Shown here: positions 1 to 6,249 of the stretch, in pieces
Layout: each line of letters starts with the position of its first letter
Position numbering within the stretch: position 1 is the stretch's first letter
Assembly (NCBI GenBank): GCA_021846065.1
Contig: JAJZCP010000100.1
Location: forward strand, 1 to 6,249
Origin: Acidobacteriota bacterium
Lineage (GTDB): Bacteria > Acidobacteriota > Terriglobia > Terriglobales > Acidobacteriaceae
Reading direction: 5' to 3'
Length of the DNA stretch: 6,249 nt
Program-made: the position numbers and the translations under genes
The notes under the pieces: model-generated
Databases searched by the model: none
Told to the model about the DNA's origin: nothing
Seen by the model: only the letters and a program-made list of their open reading frames with translations

Positions 1-2
1 AA

Positions 3-734
3 TACATGGAGCGACTGCGGGCGCAAAAAGCGATTGAGATGCTGGACAAGCAGGACGTGCTGCGCTATCAGCAAGACATGTTTCGCGAGGTGGAGATCAC
101 GAAGCAGGCCATGCGGCAGATTACACAACTGAACCAGATCGCGGGACTCGACTTGGACAAGAGCTGGAAGATGCATTTTGCGACCATGCAGCAGGACTTC
201 ACCAAGCTGGTTACGGCCATGGCGGTTGAAACCGGTTCCATGTCGCAACAGATTACGCAAATGTGGAAGCAGATGGCGGCGCAGATCATCCAGGAAGTGA
301 TTACGATGACTGTTGCCTATATGACCGGTGTGGAGACGCAGAAAGCCGGACAGGCGATGTTGCAACTGGGAGACGCGAAGACGGCTGCGGCGAACACGTA
401 CGCGACGATTTCGGCGATTCCGGTTGTAGGGCCGTTCCTTGCGCCTCCCGCTGCCGCTTTGGCTTTTGCTGCTGTGATGTCGTTTGAGCAGGGCGGCATC
501 GTGAGCGGGTCGCATGGGATGGCGGTGCCGATCATCGCGCATGCGGGGGAGCGGGTGCTGACGACGCAGCAGACGCAGAACTTCGAGCGCATGGTGAACA
601 GCCACAACACCACGCGGTCGTCGAGCGTGAGCGCGAATGTGACGCAGCATTTCCATGGGGGGAAGGCGAGCAGCGCGAAGGAAACGCGGCAGGCGATCCA
701 AACGCTGATGCGGCAAGGAAAGCTGGCCTACTGA
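3..734 (+). CDS. Phage tail tape measure protein, C-terminal part (5' truncated by window)
   Basis: The reading frame is open to the left edge (codon 3-5 is TAC), so the ATG at 6 is probably internal and this is the tail of a longer protein. Counting from that Met, residues 1-130 are almost all helical, rich in Gln, Met, Lys and Ala. Residues 131-160 form a hydrophobic Ala/Pro/Val stretch. Then come FEQGGIVSG (160-168), VPIIAHAGERVLTTQQ (174-189) and a basic end, QTLMRQGKLAY. A hydrophobic patch, then GGIVxG, then P-x6-GExVLT is the usual C-terminal signature of tape measure proteins, which span the tail tube lumen and set its length. The position directly upstream of a DUF2460 gene matches g11 in RcGTA. 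The family call is good; the total length cannot be known from this window. Confidence 0.85.
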   Translation, partial: YMERLRAQKAIEMLDKQDVLRYQQDMFREVEITKQAMRQITQLNQIAGLDLDKSWKMHFATMQQDFTKLVTAMAVETGSMSQQITQMWKQMAAQIIQEVITMTVAYMTGVETQKAGQAMLQLGDAKTAAANTYATISAIPVVGPFLAPPAAALAFAAVMSFEQGGIVSGSHGMAVPIIAHAGERVLTTQQTQNFERMVNSHNTTRSSSVSANVTQHFHGGKASSAKETRQAIQTLMRQGKLAY

Positions 735-757
735 TGCGTGACGGTTGCTGGCCTGAT

Positions 758-783
758 CCCAGGTCTCAAATGCGAGACCTGGG
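758..783. repeat. Perfect 10-bp inverted repeat (hairpin), REP-like intergenic palindrome
   Basis: CCCAGGTCTC (758-767) pairs perfectly with GAGACCTGGG (774-783) around the 6-base loop AAATGC. It is followed directly by GCACCCC. It sits in the only sizeable gap of the cluster (735-828), 23 bases after the tape measure stop and 45 bases before the next start. No T-run follows (AATTCTTTCC), so it is a poor intrinsic terminator. The layout, a stem ending in GGGG followed by CACCC, resembles repeated intergenic palindromes I recall from Acidobacteriota chromosomes. That link is from memory. The structure itself is seen directly. Confidence 0.75.
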
Positions 784-814
784 GCACCCCAATTCTTTCC
801 ATACCATTTCCGCG

Positions 815-821
815 AAAGGGA
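815..821 (+). promoter_or_regulatory. Ribosome binding site for the GTG start at 829
   Basis: AAAGGGA ends seven bases before GTG at 829. It is a modest Shine-Dalgarno match but the only purine-rich stretch nearby. It supports the GTG start, since the next in-frame Met lies 40 codons inside the conserved domain. Confidence 0.55.
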
Positions 822-828
822 AAAAGCC

Positions 829-2199
829 GTGAGCGACGCGATCTACCCGGTGCTGCGCGGGCTTTCGTGGACAGTGGGGAAGCAAGCGGCGTTCAGCACG
901 CTGGTGCATTCCGCGCCCGACAAATACGAAGTGCGGATCAGCCAGATGCGGAACCCGATCTGGAGTTTCAAGCTGATCTATGAATTTTTGAAGGACAATC
1001 CACTCGACCTGCAGGCAGGGTTGACGGACACGGACCTGCGCACGCTGATGGGTTTCTATCTGGCGCGGAACGGCCAGTTCGACGATTTTCTACTGGAGGA
1101 CCCGACCGACAATTATTCCGGTCCCGCGATCCTAAACGGCGCACCGAATCCGCTGGCGGAGCTGCCGTTGGTGACCGATGGGCTGGGGAATTATTTTTCG
1201 CCGCTGCAGCGCAGCCTGGGAGGGTTTTTCGAGGACATCACCGACCTGAACGGTGGAGTCACGGTCTACGCGAATGGCGTCCCGACGACTGCGTTCACGG
1301 TGGAGGGGCCCGGTCTGGCGGTGCCGGGCGCGTCCTATCTTGGGCGCTATCTGGCATGGAACTGGGGTCTGCCGACGCCGGGTGCGCCGACGCTGACCGC
1401 GGTGGCCGGAGGGGCGCTGGCGCCGACGCCCTATTTTGTCAAGGTTGCGTTTGTGGCTAGCAGTGGCACCGGTGCGGCTTCGGCCGAAGCGACAATCAAT
1501 ATCGGGGTGGGGACGCCGCCCGCGCCCGTGCTGTCGGCCGTTGTAGCGGGGTCGCTGGCGGCAGCGACCTATTACGCGAAGATCACGTACGTGGACGCGT
1601 TTGGGGAAACGCTGCCATCGGCGGAAACGAGTCTGGCGGTTGCCGCGAACAGCGTGCCGAGCGTGGCTTCGCCCGCAGCCAGCGGGGATGCCACGGGATA
1701 CAACGTGTATCTGTCGACGGCTACTGGGACAGAGACAAAACAGAACGCTACTCCGATTGCGATTGGAACGGCGTGGACCGCGCCGGCGACGGGTCTGATA
1801 GCAGGGGCAGCGCTGCCATCTGCCAGTACGGCTCTTGGGCTGATGGTAGTGGCATCGCCGAACGGAGCACCCACCGGGGCGATCGGCTACAACGTTTACG
1901 CCGGGACGGTAGCAGGGGCGGAGACGCTGCAGAACGCGACGCCGATTGCGCTGGGGACAGCGTGGACGGAGCCGACTACTGGCTTGACGACAACGGGCGC
2001 AGCCGCGCCGACCGCGAACAGCTACGCTCCGCCGACGCCGATCACGGCGCAATTCAACTTCTACTTCCGAGTGCGATTCGAGAGCGATCAGCAGGAGTTC
2101 GAAAATTTTATGAATGAGTTGTGGACGATTGGCGGCAGCGAAAGCAAGAGCGGGTCGCAGTTTTTGACGCTGGTGACCTCGAGGCCGAACCCATTATGA
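829..2199 (+). CDS. DUF2460 distal tail (Dit-like) protein with a large internal repeat insertion
   Basis: 456 residues. Residues 1-180 look like the DUF2460 core (RcGTA gp12-like distal tail protein, which forms the ring joining tail tube and baseplate): YPVLRGLSW, then YEVRISQMRNPIWSFKLIYE, then LMGFYLARNGQFDDFLLEDP near 73-92, then a TVYANG strand. The core resumes at about 401-456 with FYFRVRFESDQQEFENFMNE and ends TLVTSRP. Between them, about 182-400, is an Ala/Thr/Gly/Pro-rich region with internal repeats (GYNVY at 290 and 353; QNATPIA at 305 and 368). Ordinary family members are about 200-210 residues, so nearly half of this protein is added material, probably beta-sandwich decoration exposed on the tail. 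GTG start with AAAGGGA upstream. The stop overlaps the next ATG by four bases. The family call is strong; the role of the insert is inferred. Confidence 0.85.
   Translation: MSDAIYPVLRGLSWTVGKQAAFSTLVHSAPDKYEVRISQMRNPIWSFKLIYEFLKDNPLDLQAGLTDTDLRTLMGFYLARNGQFDDFLLEDPTDNYSGPAILNGAPNPLAELPLVTDGLGNYFSPLQRSLGGFFEDITDLNGGVTVYANGVPTTAFTVEGPGLAVPGASYLGRYLAWNWGLPTPGAPTLTAVAGGALAPTPYFVKVAFVASSGTGAASAEATINIGVGTPPAPVLSAVVAGSLAAATYYAKITYVDAFGETLPSAETSLAVAANSVPSVASPAASGDATGYNVYLSTATGTETKQNATPIAIGTAWTAPATGLIAGAALPSASTALGLMVVASPNGAPTGAIGYNVYAGTVAGAETLQNATPIALGTAWTEPTTGLTTTGAAAPTANSYAPPTPITAQFNFYFRVRFESDQQEFENFMNELWTIGGSESKSGSQFLTLVTSRPNPL
1372..2028 (+). repeat. Internal repeat region of the distal tail gene, encoding nested beta-type repeats
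   Basis: Encodes residues 182-400 of the distal tail protein. Segment A (186-229; APTLTAVAGGALAPTPYFVKV) matches the first half of segment B (232-330; APVLSAVVAGSLAAATYYAKI), offset 46 residues. The second half of B (GYNVY, then QNATPIAIGTAWT) matches segment C (331-398; GYNVY, then QNATPIALGTAWT), offset 63 residues. At DNA level, 1741-1797 and 1930-1986 agree at 44 of 57 bases by hand count. The order A-first-half, B-complete, C-second-half suggests one domain placed inside another or an out-of-register duplication. Confidence 0.75.
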
Positions 2200-3122
2200 G
2201 ACAGGTGATGGGTGGGGACGGCTCGGACACAACGGCCGCGGTGCTGGCGTGGCTGGCGGCCAACAAGCAATTGACGCTGGCGAATCTGTACCTGGTGGGA
2301 GAGCCGGAGGACCCGCAGGCCATTTGGATGACGGATTGGGAGTCGCCGCTGCTGTGGTCCGCGTGGGGAACGTTTTTACCGGCGACGGTGAAGCGCGGCA
2401 CGGTGACGACGAAGATAGGGCTGGAAGTCGACCCGCTGGACGTGACATGGAACCCGTCGAACCGTCCCATCTCGCCGAGCATTGCGACGGCGTCGCCGTT
2501 GCAACTGGCGCGGCTTGGCTTCTACGACAACTGGCGGCTGCGCGTGTGGCGCGTGTTTATGCCGACGCCGGGAGATGCGAACACCTTCGGAGCCTGCGAG
2601 CTGTTTGGCGGCCGGATCGCGGACACGAAAGTGCAACGCGGACAGGTGGCGTGGACGGTGAACAGCTTTCTCGATTGCTTGAGCGAGCAACTGCCGCCGA
2701 ATTTGATTGAAGTGACGAACACGCTGGCCAGCTACACGGGAGCGACGCCGCAGCCGGGGGACGGGACGTGTCCTGTCTTCCAGTGTTTTGCGGGGAGCAC
2801 AACGACGGATATTTATGCCGATTGTCTTTCGCCTACGCCGGACAGGATCTACGGAGAAGGCAAGTTTGTTGGCGGGTACGCCGTTTTTCTGCCAGGACCG
2901 AACGCGACGCTGGCGGGAGTCTGGAGCGGGATCGCCAACAATGCGAGTTTCAGCGACGGCCAGGGCAACAAGCATAGCTCCATCCAGTTGTTTTCACCGT
3001 TGCCGTGGGTGCCGACGCCGGGCGCGGACACGTTTGTCGTGAGCGGGACGGCACCGATCAACCAGGCGGACGGCGACTACTATGGATTCCCTTATGTGCC
3101 AGCACCGCAGAGCGCGGTGTAG
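2196..3122 (+). CDS. DUF2163 / phage_BR0599-type tail hub protein
   Basis: 308 residues from ATG 2196, chosen because it overlaps the upstream stop (ATGA) with GAGG at 2181-2184. The frame stays open upstream to an ATG at 2121, but that start would overlap the distal tail gene by 79 bases. Family landmarks: an N-terminal helix with AAVLAWLAANKQLTLANLY (14-32), WMTDWESPL (44-52) in place of the usual 'FTDHD' type motif, VTTKIGLEVDPLDVTW (70-85), GRIADTKVQRGQVAWTVNSF (139-158), GGYAVFLPGPN (226-236) and a GFPYVP ending (298-302). The RcGTA counterpart gp13 is a hub protein reported to hold an iron-sulfur cluster. Here the usual C-terminal GCDK-x-C segment before GFPxVP is absent. The cysteines are at 134, 161, 192, 197 and 210. 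Length matches the family (about 300). It probably binds the distal tail ring. Confidence 0.8.
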   Translation: MRQVMGGDGSDTTAAVLAWLAANKQLTLANLYLVGEPEDPQAIWMTDWESPLLWSAWGTFLPATVKRGTVTTKIGLEVDPLDVTWNPSNRPISPSIATASPLQLARLGFYDNWRLRVWRVFMPTPGDANTFGACELFGGRIADTKVQRGQVAWTVNSFLDCLSEQLPPNLIEVTNTLASYTGATPQPGDGTCPVFQCFAGSTTTDIYADCLSPTPDRIYGEGKFVGGYAVFLPGPNATLAGVWSGIANNASFSDGQGNKHSSIQLFSPLPWVPTPGADTFVVSGTAPINQADGDYYGFPYVPAPQSAV

Positions 3123-3124
3123 TG

Positions 3125-3583
3125 ATGGCGACGCGGGCTGAAGCCGTTGCGGTGGCCAGGTCCTGGATGGGGACGCCGTACGTGTTGGGCGGACGCGTGA
3201 AGGGCGCAGGGTGCGACTGCGCGACGCTGCTGGCGGAATATCTGATTGAGATTGGGGCCGCGCCGCGCGAGGAATTGCACGTATACTCGCACGACTGGTT
3301 CTGCAATACCAGCTCGGAACGCTATCTGCTGGCGCTGCTGCGTCACGCGAGACAGACGTTGCAGGGCATCTGCATTGGCACACCGGAGACGCAGCCGGGC
3401 AACCTGGCGCTGTTTCGCGTGGTCGGGAGCAAACGGTTCAATCACGGCGCGATCGTGACGCAATGGCCGATGGCGATCCACGCCTATGGGGAGCGCGTGC
3501 AAGCGGTGAATCTGGTGACGCATTATTTGACAGGGCAGCGCGAGATGGCGCTTTTCGATCCGAAGATCTGGGAGCAAGTGTAA
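3125..3583 (+). CDS. NlpC/P60 family tail-tip peptidase
   Basis: 152 residues from ATG 3125, two bases after the upstream TAG. GTG 3122 is in frame but less likely. WMGTPYVLGGRVKGAGCDCATL (14-35) is the N-terminal catalytic block of NlpC/P60 cysteine peptidases, with the nucleophile expected to be Cys32. PGNLALFRV (91-99) corresponds to the common PGDxxLF strand, with Asn for Asp. HGAIV (107-111) supplies the catalytic His107, and IHA (118-120) the third polar residue, His119. There is no signal peptide or membrane segment, which fits a structural component carried in the virion. Its place between a DUF2163 hub and a megatron-type gene matches RcGTA g14, a cell wall peptidase thought to open peptidoglycan during DNA entry. 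The active-site set is intact. No clear Shine-Dalgarno is present, so translation is probably coupled to the gene upstream. Confidence 0.9.
   Translation: MATRAEAVAVARSWMGTPYVLGGRVKGAGCDCATLLAEYLIEIGAAPREELHVYSHDWFCNTSSERYLLALLRHARQTLQGICIGTPETQPGNLALFRVVGSKRFNHGAIVTQWPMAIHAYGERVQAVNLVTHYLTGQREMALFDPKIWEQV
3570..3574 (+). promoter_or_regulatory. Ribosome binding site for the megatron-type hub gene
   Basis: GGGAG ends eight bases before ATG 3583. The site lies in the last codons of the peptidase gene, and the ATG shares its first base with the TAA stop (TAATG). Both fix the start at 3583 and point to coupled translation. Confidence 0.65.
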
Positions 3584-6249
3584 TGGCCAACATGAAAACG
3601 CAGTCGTCGAGCGTGCCGACGGCGATGGGATCGCTGCTGCAGTCGAGCTGCTATGGGAACGCGATCCCGGTGATTTACGGCCGCACGCAGTCGCAGCCGA
3701 TGGCCATTTGGGCGAACAATTTGCGGCGCGGCGGCAGCGACAAAAAGATGAAGCAGAAGATGAAGGGCATCACCTCGTACATTGAGGCCATCGATTTTCT
3801 GCTGGGCACCAACCCGATCATGGGCGTGCTGATGCTATGGAACAATGGCGCGCCGATCCCGCTGAATTTCGTCGAGTATTCCACGCAGGGAACGGAGTTT
3901 GGTGGGACCATATTTACCATCCCAGACCCACATTTTTTGTCTGTGATCGCTGTCACCTTAACGCAGACCTACAGTGTGACCTTCGACGATTACGGAGGGG
4001 GAGGGCCACAGACGCTGTCGGGCAGTTACGAAGTTCCGCTGTGGAACAGCTTGTTTCATGGGCCCGATCCGACGGACGGCTCCGACTCGCGGAATTATCC
4101 CTACACCTACCGCTGGCAGCCGAGTTACGGCGCGACCGTCTACATCGACAATTTCAATGGTGGTGCGCTGCCGACAGGGATGGTGAATATTTACTATGCG
4201 CAGACGACGGATGCGACCGGCTATCAATCGCCGCTGCTGCGCAATCGGTTGGCTTTTGAGAACGTGCTGGGCTCGGGCAGCGAGTACGACGGCTACGCTG
4301 GAAACCTGAATCTGCAGACGCAGCAGATCCTGTACCCGCATTTTGCGGGGATGGGATCGAACGATATCGACCTGGGATCGAGCGGCGCGATCCCGCAACT
4401 GAGCGTCGAAGTGCAGGGGAAGTGGGGCCTGTATCCCAGCGGCGATTGCGATTTTGCCGACATGATCGAGGACATGATCAAGTCCGGCATCGCGCAAGCG
4501 GCGATCGGAGGCGACCAGGCTTTCACACAATTCGAGCACGGCATGTCCGCGGCCGATTTCCCGGGGACGGTGCAAAAGAAAATTTTGAGCAGATTTGAGA
4601 GCATCGACGGGTCGGTGACCTTCGATCTGCCGAATACGGCTGGAAATACGTTGGTTGTGTTTGCCGATCGGGACACAGACGGACCGATGACGGTTTCCGA
4701 CTCGCTGGGAAATGTGTACGAGACCGCCTCCGCAGTGTACCCCTATGGTCTTTTTTATTGCGTTGGCTGCAAGGCGGGCGCGAACACGGTGACCTTTGGG
4801 GGCGGCGGCTTCTACACAAATACTTACATCCTGTTGGAGCTGGCTGGAGTTGACACCTTCGACGCGGTTACCGCTGCGACTGGAGTGCAGCCACGCGCAT
4901 CGATCACGACCACGAACCCACCAGGGAGCGCCGCAGTCATTCTGGCGTTCAGTTTCCAAGGCGCGAATCTCCCGGCGATTGGGCAGCAAAACCTTTGGCC
5001 GCTCATCGTTGCGCCAACGTATTTGAACAATCGATTCGTGCAGCAACGCACGGTGAACTCGCCTGGGACCTATACCTTCCAATGGCCCGCGCCCGGCGAT
5101 GGCGCGCCGCTCTACCTGGTGCTGCTGGCATTCAAGGCGACGCAGCCGCTTGCCTATCCGAAGCCGGTGGGAAGCTTCCTGGATATGCCATCGCTGAACC
5201 TGATGCGGGCGCAGTGCCGCGCATACGGCCTGTGGGGCTCCTTGACGATGACGAGCCAGCAGACGGGCCAGAGCTGGCTGAAGACGCTGTATCAGGCTGC
5301 GAACGCCGCGCCGGTCTACATGGGTTTCAAGCTCTATAGCTTTCCCTATGCGGAGGCGTCCGCCGTGGGCAATGGCGCGGTATATAACGCGCCGACGGCG
5401 AGGGGTCCCGTGGCGAACCTGTCGACCGAGAACGGCGATTTTATTGCGTCCTCCGGCAGTTCGCCGATTGTGCAGACACGCAAGGCGCGTGTGGACCTGC
5501 CGAACGTTGTGCAGATGCAGCACATCAATCGCAACTCGAATTACGCGCAGACATTGACGGCGCAGCCGGAAGCGAGCGCCATTGCGCTGTATGGGGTGCG
5601 CAAGGCCGCTCCCATCACGAACAACGCGGTGCAGGATGTGGGCGTGGCGCGCAAGCTGCTGGCCGTGCAGGCGCGGACGCTGGCGTATGCTCCGGACACC
5701 TACGAATTCACGCTGAACGCGAAGTGGTTCCTGCTGGCGCCGATGGACCTGGTGACGATCTCCGACCCCGATTTAGGGCTGGAAGAGTTTCCGGTCCAGC
5801 TTACTTCAATTGAGGAAGACGATCAGTTCCAACTGAAGTGCGAGGCGCAGCCTTTTATCTACGGGATGCGGACGCCGACGGAGCTTTCTGTGACGCAGCC
5901 GACGCCTTACGTTCCCTCCACGAACCAAGCGACTGGGAGCGTGAATGTACCCATCCTCTTTGAGCCAGTGCCACGGCTGTATGGATCCACGAGCCAAGCG
6001 GAACTTTGGGCGGTTGTTTCCGCCGCGAGCCTGGAATACGGAGGGTGCCAGGTTCAGATTTCGACGGACGGAGGCAACAGCTACAACCCGGTGGGAACCA
6101 TCACAGGAAACGCAACCACGGGAGTGACGACGGCGGATTGGCCCGCGGCCAGTGACCCGGATACCGTGAATAATTTGCCATTGGACCTGACCGAAAGCAA
6201 CGGATCGTTGCTGAGTTATCTGGAGAGCGACGAAGACAACTTCGTGAGA
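3583..6249 (+). CDS. Large baseplate hub / megatron-type phage tail protein (3' truncated by window)
   Basis: The frame is open for 889 codons from ATG 3583 to the right edge without a stop. N-terminus: LLQSSCYGNAIPVIYGRTQS (18-37), the typical 'G-x-xIPVxYGR' opening of siphophage hub proteins, then IAMW-like strands and a Lys/Met-rich loop (53-61). Residues 635-760 read as a phage-tail_3-like hub domain: KARVDLPNVVQMQHINR (634-650), NYAQTLTAQPE (653-663), a helix with VGVARKLLAVQARTLAYAPD (686-705) and WFLLAPMDLVTISD (715-728). Residues 783-889 give the usual following domain, with VPILFEPVPRL and CQVQISTDGGNSY. Residues about 345-520 look like an inserted beta-sandwich. RcGTA gp15 is about 1300 residues, so several hundred may lie beyond the window. 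The role is tail-tip hub and receptor or envelope contact. The family call rests on motifs and gene order. Confidence 0.82.
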   Translation, partial: MANMKTQSSSVPTAMGSLLQSSCYGNAIPVIYGRTQSQPMAIWANNLRRGGSDKKMKQKMKGITSYIEAIDFLLGTNPIMGVLMLWNNGAPIPLNFVEYSTQGTEFGGTIFTIPDPHFLSVIAVTLTQTYSVTFDDYGGGGPQTLSGSYEVPLWNSLFHGPDPTDGSDSRNYPYTYRWQPSYGATVYIDNFNGGALPTGMVNIYYAQTTDATGYQSPLLRNRLAFENVLGSGSEYDGYAGNLNLQTQQILYPHFAGMGSNDIDLGSSGAIPQLSVEVQGKWGLYPSGDCDFADMIEDMIKSGIAQAAIGGDQAFTQFEHGMSAADFPGTVQKKILSRFESIDGSVTFDLPNTAGNTLVVFADRDTDGPMTVSDSLGNVYETASAVYPYGLFYCVGCKAGANTVTFGGGGFYTNTYILLELAGVDTFDAVTAATGVQPRASITTTNPPGSAAVILAFSFQGANLPAIGQQNLWPLIVAPTYLNNRFVQQRTVNSPGTYTFQWPAPGDGAPLYLVLLAFKATQPLAYPKPVGSFLDMPSLNLMRAQCRAYGLWGSLTMTSQQTGQSWLKTLYQAANAAPVYMGFKLYSFPYAEASAVGNGAVYNAPTARGPVANLSTENGDFIASSGSSPIVQTRKARVDLPNVVQMQHINRNSNYAQTLTAQPEASAIALYGVRKAAPITNNAVQDVGVARKLLAVQARTLAYAPDTYEFTLNAKWFLLAPMDLVTISDPDLGLEEFPVQLTSIEEDDQFQLKCEAQPFIYGMRTPTELSVTQPTPYVPSTNQATGSVNVPILFEPVPRLYGSTSQAELWAVVSAASLEYGGCQVQISTDGGNSYNPVGTITGNATTGVTTADWPAASDPDTVNNLPLDLTESNGSLLSYLESDEDNFVR
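4615..5142 (+). other. Segment encoding a beta-sandwich-like insert in the megatron-type hub
   Basis: Encodes residues 345-520. The pattern is TAGNTLVVF (352-360), MTVSDSLGNVYETA (369-382), LFYCVGCKAGANTVTF (390-405), YILLELAGVDTFDAV (415-429), SAAVILAFSF (449-458) and a final strand LYLVLLAFKA (510-519). 'GNTLVV / V-x-D-S-x-GN-x-Y / aGaNTVT / lxElxGvD' is a layout I recall from many secreted and cell-surface proteins of environmental bacteria, where it behaves as a stand-alone beta-sandwich. It sits between the N-terminal hub region and the 'PKPVGSF' resumption (526-532). Boundaries are approximate and binding specificity is unknown. Confidence 0.6.

Noticed and set aside
758..800. Intrinsic terminator after the tape measure gene
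   Set aside because: The stem is strong but there is no U-tract after it (GCACCCCAATTCTTTCC), and the downstream genes look part of the same late operon.
735..828. Promoter in the 94-base gap
   Set aside because: I looked for paired -35 and -10 boxes and found only weak, poorly spaced matches (for example TTGCTG at 745), not enough to call.
738..983. A short GTG-started plus-strand frame spanning the hairpin gap
   Set aside because: It would translate through the palindrome and overlaps the conserved N-terminus of the distal tail gene in another frame. No ribosome binding site or known motif.
1132..2052. A 306-codon open frame on the minus strand
   Set aside because: Extremely Arg-rich, opposite the repeat region of the distal tail gene, with no motif. 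A shadow of GC-rich repeat codons.
2376..2975. A 199-codon minus-strand frame opposite the hub gene
   Set aside because: Arg-rich, no domain, wholly antisense to a recognised gene.
1371..3030. Recurring GCCGACGCCG words at about 1371, 2034, 2561 and 3011 as a dispersed DNA repeat
   Set aside because: They encode Pro-Thr-Pro type turns with the preferred GC-rich codons. Flanking bases do not match, so this is codon bias rather than a repeat element.
3958..5523. A 521-codon open frame on the minus strand
   Set aside because: It lies wholly inside the megatron-type gene, is rich in Arg and His, has no recognisable domain, and reflects low stop frequency opposite GC-rich codons. The plus frame from 3583 is longer, has a ribosome binding site and carries clear tail motifs.

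Overview
The window holds one strand-consistent cluster of five genes, all on the + strand. They read as the tail-tip module of a long non-contractile (siphovirus-type) phage tail: the 3' end of a tape measure gene, a DUF2460 distal tail protein, a DUF2163 hub protein, an NlpC/P60 peptidase, and the first 889 codons of a large baseplate hub ('megatron'-type) protein that runs off the right edge. Family, order and orientation match genes g11 to g15 of the Rhodobacter capsulatus gene transfer agent (RcGTA) and many related siphophages and prophages. No capsid, terminase, integrase or lysis gene is visible, so the sequence cannot separate a prophage, a free phage or a GTA-like domesticated element.

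Layout: tape measure C-terminus to 734; a 94-base gap (735-828) with a perfect 10-bp hairpin; distal tail protein 829-2199; hub 2196-3122 (ATGA overlap); peptidase 3125-3583; megatron-type hub from 3583 (TAATG overlap) to beyond 6249. The junctions after 829 are overlapping or nearly so, as expected for one translationally coupled late operon. The only real gap is the hairpin region.

How the parts fit: the tape measure sets tail length and fills the tube; the distal tail protein closes the tube; the DUF2163 and megatron-type hubs form the tip complex; the NlpC/P60 enzyme probably cuts peptidoglycan during DNA delivery. Two genes carry extra beta-rich material inside otherwise recognisable tail domains. 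The distal tail protein has about 220 residues of Ala/Thr/Gly-rich repeats, and the megatron-type protein has a beta-sandwich-like insert of about 175 residues. Both could be surface-exposed decorations. The hub also lacks the usual C-terminal cysteine segment of its family.

Host: the DNA is GC-rich, with GC-rich codon use throughout. The hairpin followed by GGGGCACCC resembles palindromic units I recall as common between genes in Acidobacteriota, and the repeat style in the distal tail protein also suggests that phylum. This is a tentative assignment from memory, not a database result. I saw no tRNA, rRNA, CRISPR, insertion sequence or convincing promoter.
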